Positions 43,084 through 52,642 of a stretch of DNA of 64,000 nucleotides are shown here, piece after piece. A program made the translations under genes and the position numbers. The DNA lies in contig OZ037857.1 in NCBI GenBank assembly GCA_964035575.1, positions 1-64,000 of the forward strand, given 5' to 3'. Each line of letters opens with the position of its first letter. The stretch's first letter is position 1. The stretch comes from Rhynchopus sp. YZ270_cl-10. Lineage: Eukaryota > Euglenozoa > Diplonemea > Diplonemida > Diplonemidae. The notes beneath the pieces are model-generated. The model ran no database searches. It was not told the DNA's origin and worked only from the letters and a program-made list of their open reading frames with translations.

Positions 43084-43440
43084 ATGCGGCTATTGAGGTC
43101 TTCTTGCAACAGACCTGAATATAGTAGAGATGCTGTGAAGACAGCATTTGTGGCGGAAGTGGCTCAAGTGATGAGGGACATGAGCATCCCCTTGTCGCTG
43201 TTAGTCAACGCTGACCACAGTTTGCCTCCATCGACCTCGTCCCAACATTGCACAACCTCGCGGCGCAAAGATTGTCGTCAAAGAACTCTGGCGACAAAGG
43301 GGCAATAACTGCTTTACGGAGTTCCTATTCTGCTGGTCGACAAAACAGCCTTGGAGTTGGGAAGGCGGCTTCAGAAGCATTCCCTCAGGGATGACTACAA
43401 TCCTGAGAACCATTTTTCGGAAGGAAGAGAAGCGAACCCG
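43084..43440 (+). pseudogene. Decayed pogo-like DDE transposase fragment
   Basis: A 74-codon frame from 43084 ends in IPLSLLVNADHSLPP, which matches the pogo/DDE_1 pattern of an IP-x-x-hydrophobic-NADxT strand that carries the first catalytic Asp. About 30 codons later a different frame reads SGDKGAITAL, like the DKRQITA strand that follows in that family, so at least one frameshift separates them. There is a stop in the first frame at 43306. No terminal inverted repeats could be found by eye. Alternatively the resemblance is chance; it is the only transposase-like DNA on this strand between the genes. Confidence 0.35.
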
Positions 43441-44033
43441 ACTTGACGGTTGCCTTGTCTGCGTGCACAACAGATATATGTTCTGTACACAAACCCATCA
43501 TCGTCGCGGACAAATTGTGCACCGAGTACCGGGAACTGGTTTTTGGATCATCTCGTGGGCCTAAGGAGTCTTTTGTGTGGTCGATTTTTGAAAAAATGGA
43601 ATTTCACACATGCGCACGATTATCAGTAGGTACCTCCACGGTATGGGGCATTGGTGTGATGCCGAAGATGTTGTGCCTGTGGGCTTCCGACGGTGCTGCC
43701 ACTATCACTATGATAAAAACTGGAGGGACTTCTAGACCTATAATGCTTAAGCAGATTGGTAAAAACATGCGGGTGTAGAATAATGGGAGGGGAGGGGATG
43801 CATTTGTTGTTTGGTTTTGTCTTTTTTTTTTTGGAGCATTCACACCGAAACCAAGAAAAGCGAAAATGAAAAGTGTGGCTGGAACAAAAAAAAGGGGGGG
43901 ATGGGGTGTGGGGGGGTGAAATGAACGTTGGGATGCCCTCCCTCAATCAGTGGTTCATAGAGGGAAGAGAGTGGGGGGGGAACTCAGATAACTTTTTTTG
44001 TGCCAAGTGCTGGCCATGTAATTTGCGGTGGAG
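43441..44033. other. Intergenic DNA downstream of the transposase remnant
   Basis: One plus-strand frame of 111 codons (43443-43778) has no recognised domain and may be more of the remnant. Confidence 0.3.
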
Positions 44034-44160
44034 GCAGGCAAGGATGTTCTTGCTGCCTAGCCAAGTGATTAGCACACCACTTGCTGTTCTTTTTGTTTTG
44101 CTTTTTTTGTTTTTGAAAAGTTGGTTGTATTAGTTTAGACATCCGAGGATGAGCTTCACT
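44034..44160 (+). repeat. Dispersed ~125-bp element, copy A
   Basis: It starts near AAGGATGTTCTTGCTGCCTA, continues through GTGATTAGCACACC and a T-rich middle, and ends with TTGGTTGTATTAGT...GGATGAGCTTCACT. The same order occurs at 47317-47447. Non-coding; strand given arbitrarily as read. Confidence 0.5.
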
Positions 44161-45221
44161 TATAATCCTTTTTGATCCTCTGAAAGGGTCAGACACCACA
44201 AGACGATCAGATAAGATGGTTGATTTTTGTTGTTGTAGTTGTATTGACAATCAATTGACACACCGAAGAGGTGGGTTCTGTACTCGAATTGTCACCAAAA
44301 AAAAAGGCTAGCCAAGGATGCTCACAATATTTTTTCCCCCCCTGTTTTGAAAAGAAAACCTCTTCCATTGGATGTGCGGTTTTCCCTCATATTTTGTTCG
44401 TTTCATTTGACAAAAAAAAATCATAAGAGCGAGCCTTTTTTCGTAAAATTGTTTCGCCTTGTTGCGTTTTGTTTTGTCATTTGAAAAGGAAAGTTGTCAC
44501 ACAAAAAAAATAAAAAACACACTGTTTTTCCATTAAAAAATAGTACAAAAGCCTACCATACAATTTTAAAAAAATGTGCCGATAGAACACGATAGACAAG
44601 CAGGGGGTTTTGTTTGTTGTGCACTAAGACCTTCACGGACCTTCCCAAAATTTTTTTTTTGAAAACTAAAAAAAAAACTGCACCCGCATACACAGGTTCA
44701 GTTTTGAAGTGAAAAAAAATTAAGGCAAAAATATTAAAATTGAAAACAAAAGGTTGGAAAAGATGAACACGTAGCGTCTCACTGCTAGGTCACCTTGATC
44801 ACAAATGAAAAAAAAACACATTCCTCACAGCAGGGGGAAGGGGGGTACAGTACTTCACACGCAGGGAAACTAATTAAAAGCAAACGAAGAAGAATCTTTG
44901 AAAGATGACACGAGACGGGTACCTAACAAAAGACACGCCTTTTTTTTGGTTTTAACCTTTACTCACACATTTTGTGGAATGGGGGGTTTTTTCTGGTCTA
45001 AGTTTTTACTTATTATTTTGCTTTTGAAAACTTAATTTGTTGGGTTGGGGGTTATTTTTTTATCTCGGCAGACAACAACAATATTGACAAAAACAACGCG
45101 CTTTTAAATGTACAATATTGTTTATGAAAACCGCATAATTTTCTGGAGAAGAGGGATTTCAGACTTATACCGTTGCCCAAGCCCCTCACAGCCTTTGCAC
45201 TCTCCAAAAAATATACATTTT
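44161..45221. other. AT-rich intergenic region
   Basis: No gene. A half copy of the dispersed element (GATGAACACG...CTAGGTCACC) lies at about 44761-44795. Many A/T runs are present; the last 100 bp are probably the 3' UTR of the next gene. Confidence 0.4.
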
Positions 45222-46619
45222 CTATGACTGACGCTTCAGCACAAAGAGCCCCAGCTCGATGGAGCTGACGGCGATGGTGCCGGACTTGAAGAAGGGGTAG
45301 TTGCTCCAGGTGCCCTGGAACTCAACACCGGCCTTGGTCTTGGTCTCGCAGTAGGGAGCGACGTCGAAGTAGGCAACCTCAGGTGTGTTGGAGTCGCGCA
45401 CGTTGGCAGGCTTGGCCTCAAGGATACGGAGGCCAGCGCAGTAGTTGGACTGGTAGGCAAGGCCGTTGTGGATGTACAGGTTGTGGTCCACAGCCATCTC
45501 CGTCGAGACGTGGCTGCCCAAGTGCTTCGGCTTAGTCAGGTCCTCCACACTCCAGTGCAGGGTCCTCGTGTAGTAGTCAGCCTCGCGTCCCTCCTTGCGT
45601 GCGTTGGTCTCGTCCAGCTCGTCGTCCATGAGCAGGTACGCATGGTCCTCCGTCAGCCAGCCCTGGTGGCAGTAGTAGTTGTTCTCGTACTCCGTGCGGG
45701 AGACCTGAACAAGGTTGTCCTTGTCGGTGACGTCCAGGATGGTGAGGCTGTCCTCGTTGTAAAGGAAGCACAGCTCGTGGTCGGTGTAGCGCGTGTCGGG
45801 TCCGTGGTAGATGACGCACTCCGCGTCGTGGGTGTAGCCGTCGCTGTCCCAGCCGGTGATCTCGACGGGCTTGAGGGGGTCGTTGACGTCCACGATGTGG
45901 GGGCCACCTCTGAAGGTGCTGGTGCCGACGGCGTAGACGTAGCCGGTTGCCTCGTTGATGACGATGTTGTGCGAGTTGCCGAACTTGTCGTATGTGACGT
46001 CAGGGGTCAGAGCGGGCACAACGATGCCCACACGGTCGTACTTGGCACGGAGCCTGGTGAGGTCGAACACCTGCATACCGTGGCCAGATGCCTCAGAGCC
46101 AATGAAGACGTGGTTCTTGAAGACCTTTGCGTCTCTCCATGCACTGCTGATGCCGTTGGTACCCTTGAGGTAGCCCAGCACCGTGGGGTCGGTGGGGTTC
46201 GTGATGTCAATGAAGGAGGTACCATCCGCCATGCACATAATGGCGATCTCGCGGTTGGGCGTCACGTCTGTGTCGGTCCAGCCCCACATGTCGTTTCCAC
46301 GCACAGGCGAGCCAAGGTCGTTCATGGAGACGAAGGAAAGCAGGTCGACACCGTTGCAGGGGTAGTCGTGGTTTGCGTTCGACGAGATGTTGTTCACGCA
46401 CTTAGCAGGGCCGGTCGATGTGATCGGCGGGGGGCACTCATGCTCGTCGGTGCAGTCCTCCCACAGCTTCAGCTTCGTCGCCATCATCTCGTCCATACGT
46501 GCCTGCGCCTCAGGCTTGTACCTGCACGCCTCGCCCTTGTAGCATCCCAGCTGCTCTGTCACGTTCACCGCAGTGGTGACGGAGAGGAGTGCCCCCGTCA
46601 GGAGCATGGCCTGCTTCAT
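45222..46619 (-). CDS. Secreted LVIVD / choice-of-anchor-B-type beta-propeller protein (465 aa)
   Basis: The frame continues to a GTG at 46673, but ATG 46619 begins a clear signal peptide (MKQAMLLTGALLSVTTAVNV), so this start is chosen. The mature N-terminus is Cys-rich. The body is a repeat propeller with phrases typical of LVIVD-repeat proteins: GTSFIDITNPTDPTVLGYL, HIVDVNDPLKPVEITGW, DSLTILDVTDKDNLVQVS and YIHNGLAYQSNYCAGLRILE. Related proteins are secreted or surface-anchored in marine bacteria and some protists; their function is unknown. No C-terminal anchor is obvious. Codon use is GC-rich at third positions, like the other host genes here. Confidence 0.8.
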   Translation of the reverse strand: MKQAMLLTGALLSVTTAVNVTEQLGCYKGEACRYKPEAQARMDEMMATKLKLWEDCTDEHECPPPITSTGPAKCVNNISSNANHDYPCNGVDLLSFVSMNDLGSPVRGNDMWGWTDTDVTPNREIAIMCMADGTSFIDITNPTDPTVLGYLKGTNGISSAWRDAKVFKNHVFIGSEASGHGMQVFDLTRLRAKYDRVGIVVPALTPDVTYDKFGNSHNIVINEATGYVYAVGTSTFRGGPHIVDVNDPLKPVEITGWDSDGYTHDAECVIYHGPDTRYTDHELCFLYNEDSLTILDVTDKDNLVQVSRTEYENNYYCHQGWLTEDHAYLLMDDELDETNARKEGREADYYTRTLHWSVEDLTKPKHLGSHVSTEMAVDHNLYIHNGLAYQSNYCAGLRILEAKPANVRDSNTPEVAYFDVAPYCETKTKAGVEFQGTWSNYPFFKSGTIAVSSIELGLFVLKRQS

Positions 46620-47316
46620 CTTAGCTGTCAAAAGAGTCTGCAGGATGGTTTGTGAAGGGATGCGGAGAGTCACAAAAAGTCCTCGGGTTTGTAATGATTG
46701 AAAATGTTTGGGGGAAGCAGTACGTTATTTTTGTGTCTAAAGAGCGGTCGTGGGGATGGTGGCATTTTTTTTAGGGGCGGTTGAAAAAGGCTTTCACGGT
46801 TTTTGAGGGAAAAGAAATGCGCGTGTTGCGGTGTTTTCTTCTCTGTTTTGTTTTGGCGGTTTGAAAAACTGCCGGTTTCCGTGAATGCATGAGAGAGAGG
46901 GTGGACGGGCGGGGATAACGAGGCATGTCTGTTGTCCTAGGGTGCTGTGAGTAGCTCCGTTCAGAAAGCCTTAAACTTTAAAAAGGTGGCACGCAAAAGG
47001 AGTAATGTAACACTGGAAAGCAGTCAGATGCGCACCTCTCGTGCACACACACATCTGAATGACAACCTCGATTTTGCAAAGTGCATTTTGTTTTTTTTTT
47101 TTTGTTTCGTGGATTGTGCAAAAAAACACATCTTGAGACGGTGTGTGGGGGGAGTGCTGTGTGGTCATGTCGTCCATGGACGACTTAAAAATAGAAAAAA
47201 AAAGAACAGAAAAGAAAAGGAAACAACTTTGAAACATGAAATGATCCTCTCATTGTGCACAACCGAAGAGTGTGCGTTCAAAGAGAGTAGAAATCACAAA
47301 AGGAGAAAAAGTTTAA
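46620..47316. other. Intergenic spacer
   Basis: Upstream region of the propeller gene; no supported gene. Confidence 0.4.
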
Positions 47317-47447
47317 CAGGATGAACCTCAGCCTCGCAGTCGCTAGGTCACCGAGAAAAAAGAGAGAAAAAAAAACGACGTGGATATCATTTTTTGCCTT
47401 GAAAAATTGGTTTGTATCAGTGCAGACACCCGGGGATGAGCTTCACT
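47317..47447 (+). repeat. Dispersed ~125-bp element, copy B
   Basis: It begins AGGATGAACCTCAGCCTCG, has CGCTAGGTCACC, then an A-rich middle, then TTGGTTTGTATCAGTGCAGA and GGATGAGCTTCACT. It is the best preserved of the copies seen. Downstream to 48001 I see nothing else. Confidence 0.5.
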
Positions 47448-48001
47448 ATACTTCTCTGTTTTTCAAACCTGATTTGGAAAAAGAAAAAGAGAAAAAAAAC
47501 GACATATTTTTGGTTGATTTGCATAACATTCCTCAAAGTGACAGCCTTGTTGGACAATTTTGTGACACAAAAAGTGAAGTTGAAAGTAAAATTATCAAAC
47601 AAACGTTCATATTTTCATTTACCGGGGTTTAAAAAATGTAATCACACGCCATGCATGTTAGAAAGGGGAAAAAATCAAGAAAATCAAGACGAAAAAAAAC
47701 GGAAGATGAAAGGGCAGCCACTCATCTCTAAACATTACCATCTTATTGAAAAGGAAATCACATCTACCTCACGTATTCACCCTATTTTGTCTCTGAATAA
47801 AAACAAAATAGGCTACGTCTATCAAGACAGACAGTGTTTATCCCATTATAACCTGGTAAAAAAACGTTGGGATTTTTTTTTGTGTGTGCTATCGTTCTTT
47901 ATTTTTGTGTGCAACGCGTCAAATTGTTGTTTTGAACTATCACGCGGGGTTTTTTTCTTTACCGTTTTTGTATTCAATGGACAGGATACATCCTAGGTTA
48001 T

Positions 48002-50569
48002 CTATTCGTCCCTCATGACAGCCTGGCCAACTTCTTCCAGAGTGATTTCTGTGAACTCCTTGCCCTTCTTGCACTTGAGCACCTTGAGCTGTGTGCCTGG
48101 TGCAAGGAGTGTCTCCTTCTCATCCTGGTAGAAGGATATCTCCGAGATGTCGACACCCGACGTGGTGCGGATGGTGAGCAGCGTGCTGTCGCCCGCACAG
48201 CCACCAGCGAAGTTGCGTGCAACGTCCTCGTCGCTGGTGCAGGAGGAGACACCCCACCAGGTGATGGTCTGCCCGACCTTGTAGTCCTTTGAGAGGTCGA
48301 CTCCGACACCACGCCAGAGCTCGGTGGGCTTGCTCTTGGTGACGCCCTTGAGGAAGTTGAAGGATTCGAAGAGCAGACGAAGGTAGCTGAAGTAGCGCGA
48401 CTTGACGGCCCTGCGGTCCATGTCGCGCAGAGCCTTGTTGAGCTCGCGGTAGATGCAGTTCGAGGTGTACAGCAGCACCGCACCGTACAGCTCCTTCGGC
48501 GACGCCGCCTCCGCAATGCCGAGCAGGTCCTTCGCAAGCTTCTGCTTCTTCAGGCAGTCTTCTCCCTTCTTCACAGCGCTCTTCATATCCGCACCAGACG
48601 CGCCCGTAGGCTTCGACGCAGCCAATGTGGTCGGGCACGCCTCCTCCAGCAGGCCGCACAAAGGTGTCTCCGCATTGTCCTCCTCACCAATGAGCTCGTC
48701 GAAGCCCATGCGGAGCATGAACTTCAGCTTCTCGTCCTCCTCCTCAACGGTCTCAAGCTTCGTGAACAGCGGTGCCTTCTTAAACCCAACGTCGTGCGGG
48801 ATGAGCGTGTAGAACGCAGAGGTGTACTCAGCGATCTTCGCAGACTTGTTCTTAGGGCTGGAGGCGGAGAGAAGCGTGCGCAGCTGCTCAAGCACAGCCT
48901 GGCCCTTGATGATCTGGCTCTCGGAGAGCTTGCCCAGAGGCGAGTCGTCGTCGTCGTCGCCGTCTGCCTCCACAACGTCCACAAGGCCGTACTGGCCGAC
49001 CACCTTCTTGAACTCAGCTGTCTTGTCCAGCACAGTCGCCTTGAAGTCGTTCTTCGTCTTATCCCTGAACTTCTTGCAGAACGCCGACTTCGCAGCTTCA
49101 AGGCCTTGGTTTTTCATCCACCCAGTCTGCCCCGCAACCCCGACACGTCCCCACCGTGTGAACACACCGTACTTCCCGCCTCCCTGGTCAATGAGCTGAA
49201 TGATGTAAAACTTGTTGTTGTTCTGCCCCTCACCTACGTTCGTCTGGTTCAGCTTCACGGCCCACGCACTGTCGTAGATGGAGAATCCAGTCGGGTCGGC
49301 GACGGTGGCGAGCTCGCGGTCGATGCGCGTGCGTCCACCAGCAGAAGGCTGCACGACCTTCTGCTTCTTCTTTGCAGGCTCTTCGTCCTCGTCGTCATCG
49401 TCGTCGTCGTCATCATCGGAGGACTCTTCCTCAGAGGAAGACTCCTCCTTCTTCTTTCCCTTCTTGGCAGGCACCTTCTTCGCAGCTTTCTTCTTCGGCT
49501 TCTCCTCTGACGACTCGTCTTCGCTGTCGTCGACATCCATGTCTGTTGGTTGGTGTGAAGGCGGCAATGGTGTGGTGGAGTGGTGGAGTGGCATACCATC
49601 GTTGTCAGCAGCCTCGTAACCCTTCTTCTCTTTGCCCGCAGCCTCCTTAGCGGCAAAGGTCTTTGCTGCTGCAGCAGACGCGTGTGTCTTCACACTGGTT
49701 TGACCTTTGGAATCGATCTTGCCGTAGCGAACAGTCGTTTGCTTCCCCTTGACGGTCACTTCCCAGAACTTGCTGTCCATCTCAAGGTACGTGACACCCG
49801 CCTTCGAGACAGGCGCGTCGTCTTCTTCCTCAGAGGACTCGTCTTCGCTTTCGTCCTTCTTGCGCTTCTTGCCTGCCAGCTTCTTTGCAGGCTTGTCATC
49901 TGCAGGAGTGTGAGCAGGGGTAAAAAAACATTGTGCAGAACAGTTCATACCATCGTTGTCAGCAGCCTCGTAACCCTTCTTCTCTTTGCCCGCAGCCTCC
50001 TTAGCGGCAAAGGCCTTTGCTGCTGCAGCAGACGCGTGTGTCTTCACACTGGTCTGACCTTTGGAATCGATCTTGCCGTAGCGAACAGTTGTCTGCTTCC
50101 CCTTTACGGTCACTTCCCAGAACTTGCTGTCCATCTCAAGGTACGTGACACCCGCCTTCGACACAGGTGCGTCGTCGTCGTCGTCATCGGAGGACTCTTC
50201 CTCAGAGGAAGACTCCTCCTTCTTCTTTCCCTTCTTGGCAGGCACCTTCTTCGCAGCTTTCTTCTTCGGCTTCTCCTCTGACGACTCGTCTTCGCTGTCG
50301 TCGACATCCATGCCTGTTGGTTGGTGTGAAGGCGGCAATGGTGTGGTGGAGTGGTGGAGTGGCATACCATCGTTGTCAGCAGCCTCGTAACCCTTCTTCT
50401 CTTTGCCCGCAGCCTCCTTAGCGGCAAAGGCCTTTGCTGCTGCAGCAGACGCGTGTGTCTTCACACTGGTCTGACCTTTGGCACCGATCTTGCCGTAGCG
50501 GGCAGTCGTCTGCTTCCCCTTGACGGTTATTTCCCAGAACTTGCTGTCCATCTCAAGGTAGGTTGCCAT
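48002..50569 (-). CDS. WGR-rich PARP-like protein with R-S-E ADP-ribosyltransferase domain, four exons (802 aa)
   Basis: Exons on the minus strand are 50569-50368, 50313-49951, 49899-49597 and 49542-48002, with introns of 54, 51 and 54 nt (GTATG...CAG). ATG 50569 (MATYLEMDSKFWE) is used because the paralog starts the same way. Three MolR-like WGR domains (TYLEMDSKFWEVTVKG, VRYGKIDSKGQTS) are separated by acidic/Lys-rich linkers. Then comes a PARP-type WGR (AWAVKLNQTNVG, FTRWGRVGVAGQ) and a PARP regulatory helical region (LSESQIIKGQAVLEQLRTLL). The C-terminus is not an H-Y-E PARP domain. It is an R-S-E ART: YRELNKALR, LWRGVGV (Arg700), SSCTS (722-726) and EKE (Glu764 and Glu766). WGR and helical regions of PARPs sense DNA breaks, so a nuclear break-triggered ADP-ribosyltransferase is inferred. 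Confidence 0.88.
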   Translation of the reverse strand: MATYLEMDSKFWEITVKGKQTTARYGKIGAKGQTSVKTHASAAAAKAFAAKEAAGKEKKGYEAADNDGMPLHHSTTPLPPSHQPTGMDVDDSEDESSEEKPKKKAAKKVPAKKGKKKEESSSEEESSDDDDDDAPVSKAGVTYLEMDSKFWEVTVKGKQTTVRYGKIDSKGQTSVKTHASAAAAKAFAAKEAAGKEKKGYEAADNDGMNCSAQCFFTPAHTPADDKPAKKLAGKKRKKDESEDESSEEEDDAPVSKAGVTYLEMDSKFWEVTVKGKQTTVRYGKIDSKGQTSVKTHASAAAAKTFAAKEAAGKEKKGYEAADNDGMPLHHSTTPLPPSHQPTDMDVDDSEDESSEEKPKKKAAKKVPAKKGKKKEESSSEEESSDDDDDDDDDEDEEPAKKKQKVVQPSAGGRTRIDRELATVADPTGFSIYDSAWAVKLNQTNVGEGQNNNKFYIIQLIDQGGGKYGVFTRWGRVGVAGQTGWMKNQGLEAAKSAFCKKFRDKTKNDFKATVLDKTAEFKKVVGQYGLVDVVEADGDDDDDSPLGKLSESQIIKGQAVLEQLRTLLSASSPKNKSAKIAEYTSAFYTLIPHDVGFKKAPLFTKLETVEEEDEKLKFMLRMGFDELIGEEDNAETPLCGLLEEACPTTLAASKPTGASGADMKSAVKKGEDCLKKQKLAKDLLGIAEAASPKELYGAVLLYTSNCIYRELNKALRDMDRRAVKSRYFSYLRLLFESFNFLKGVTKSKPTELWRGVGVDLSKDYKVGQTITWWGVSSCTSDEDVARNFAGGCAGDSTLLTIRTTSGVDISEISFYQDEKETLLAPGTQLKVLKCKKGKEFTEITLEEVGQAVMRDE

Positions 50570-51398
50570 TTTGTTTTTAGTTGCACAACAAGAGTAGATG
50601 GGATCTGGCAAAGGGGTGTGTGTTGGGGTTTGGCATTATAAAAAAGAAAAGAAAGAAAGATGGGATTTCCCGTAGCCGATATGGTCGTAGGGAGGACGTC
50701 GTAGCCTTCACCTCAAAGACGCAAAGGAGCTAGTGGACACATGCGTGCTACCTTCCTCCTCCACAATGCATGAACACGCATTCAGCCACTGTCTGGAAGA
50801 TGCGAACACGTTTTGCATGAAGACAGCAAAGATCCCTGTCTGCGTAAAAAGAGGAGCGCTGGATGTGCCGATCAGCGTCTGGGCAGAGCACACACGAGCA
50901 GTGTACCAGAGTCGGAGGTACAAAGAAAGGCCGGAGCTTTTGCACCAACATTCACAACACACTGGTCCTGGAGGCCAGGGAGAAGGTGGGCAAGGACAAT
51001 CCGGAGAGATCACGACAACAACAAAACACACCAGGAGCCGCGACTGGGACAGAGAGACAAGACCGGTACCAGGACAGCGACGGGAATGCGGTTTCCGCGG
51101 GATGCCCAAAAACAGCCAAAGGGAAAGGGCAGGAACTCCTCTGCAAGCCACAATTTTTGTTACAAGGAAATTCTTTTTCCAGACCACCAGGGGAAGAAGA
51201 CCGCCACAAAGGCCATCTGGTGTGCACTGGCCCCGACGAACTCTCACCGAAAGACCTTGTACCGACACCTCAACTCCGCCATGGGCAAGCGAGCTCACCC
51301 TATATGCGAAGGCGCCATAGAGCGGTTTGCGCCAGGAAGAACGGACCACGTCAGACATCCAGCAACTCAGTAGGCACGTCGCTCCACTGTTTCATGCG
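50570..51398. other. Spacer between the WGR paralogs; origin unclear
   Basis: About 50570-50630 is similar to the sequence upstream of the paralog's start, so the duplication reaches past the ATG. The rest is GC-rich for a spacer. Three plus-strand frames are open together, up to 201 codons at 50863-51468, with no recognised domain. That pattern suggests inserted non-host or repeat DNA rather than a gene. Confidence 0.4.
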
Positions 51399-52263
51399 CT
51401 ATCTCTGTTGGGGGACACCCCACACGTCAAACGAACGGTCGCCACATATTATTATTCCCTCCTCTTGAATTAGAGGATGGCTATTGGTGGGCGCCTTCGA
51501 CACAGGTGTGTCCTCTTCGTCGTCGTCGCCGTCTGCCTCCACAGCGTCCACAAGGACGTACTGGCCGACCACCTTCTTGAACCCAGCCTTGTCCAGCACA
51601 GTCGCCTTGAAGTCGTTCTTCGTCTTATCCCTGAACTTCTTGCAGAACGCCGACTTCGCAGCTTCAAGGCCTTGGTTGCACACCCACGCAATCTGCCCCG
51701 CAACCCCGACACGTCCCCACCGTGTGAACACACCGTACTTCCCGCCTCCCTGGTCAATGAGCTGAATGATGTAAAACTTGTTGTTGTTCTGACCAACGTT
51801 CGTCTGGTTCAGCTTCACGGCCCACGCACTGTCGTAGATGGAGAATCCAGTCGGGTCGGCGACGGTGGCGAGCTCGCGGTCGATGCGCGTGCGTCCACCA
51901 GCAGAAGGCTGCACGACCTTCTGCTTCTTCTTTGCAGGCTCTTCGCCTTCGCCCTCGTCCTCGTCCTTCTTGCGCTTCTTGCCTGCCAGCTTCTTTGCAG
52001 GCTTGTCATCTGCAGGAGTGTGAGCAGGGGTAAAAAAAACATTGTGCAGAACAGTTCATACCATCGTTGTCAGCAGCCTCGTAACCCTTCTTCTCTCTGA
52101 CCGCAGCCTCCTTAGCGGCAAAGGCCTTTGCTGCTGCAGCAGACGCGTGTGTCTTCACATTGGTCTGACCTTTGGCACCGATCTTGCCGTAGCGAACAGT
52201 CGTCTGCCCCCCCTCGACGGTCACTTCCCAGAACTTGCTGTCCATCTCAAGGTAGGTTGCCAT
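51399..52263 (-). CDS. Truncated WGR-only paralog of the neighbouring ART gene, two exons (270 aa)
   Basis: Exons on the minus strand are 52263-52062 and 52009-51399; the 52-nt intron is nearly identical to intron 2 of the larger gene. The protein has one MolR-like WGR, a short acidic/Lys linker and a PARP-type WGR, then stops. The helical region and ART domain are missing. Similarity ends at a DTPVSKA linker, which in the full gene joins one WGR to the next. After it comes a unique 24-residue tail ending VWGVPQQR. Frame and splice sites look intact, so it may make a DNA-binding protein without enzyme activity. It may equally be a pseudogene in the making. Confidence 0.75.
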
Positions 52264-52642
52264 TTTGTTTTCAGTTGCACAACAAGAGATGGGATCTGGC
52301 AAAGGGGTGTGTTGAGGGTTTGACCCACTCATGCATCACATGACAGCCAACCGACATGAAGTAAGAAAGGGACACTTCCAAAGGAACGAGGGAAGGAAGT
52401 TAGAAAGTGCAAACACCTCAACACACAATCTGCACTGTATAGGGACCACAAAAAAACGTTAACCCCCCCTTGAACAACTGGGTTTCTATGCATCTCGCCC
52501 ACCTTCGGAGGGTTTGTGTTCTGAGAAAGGGTAGAACACCGCTGCTTGTTTTCTTTTTCGTTTTTTTTATCTCTTTTTTTTCTCTACCGAGTCCCTTTGA
52601 TGGACAAACCTGCCCCCCTTTAAATCTATTTAGCGACTAATA
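52264..52642. other. Intergenic spacer
   Basis: Upstream of the WGR paralog; no gene seen. Confidence 0.5.

Noticed and set aside
50733-51468. Plus-strand proteins of about 190-200 aa between the WGR genes
   Set aside because: Three overlapping frames are open together and none has a recognisable domain, so none can be preferred.
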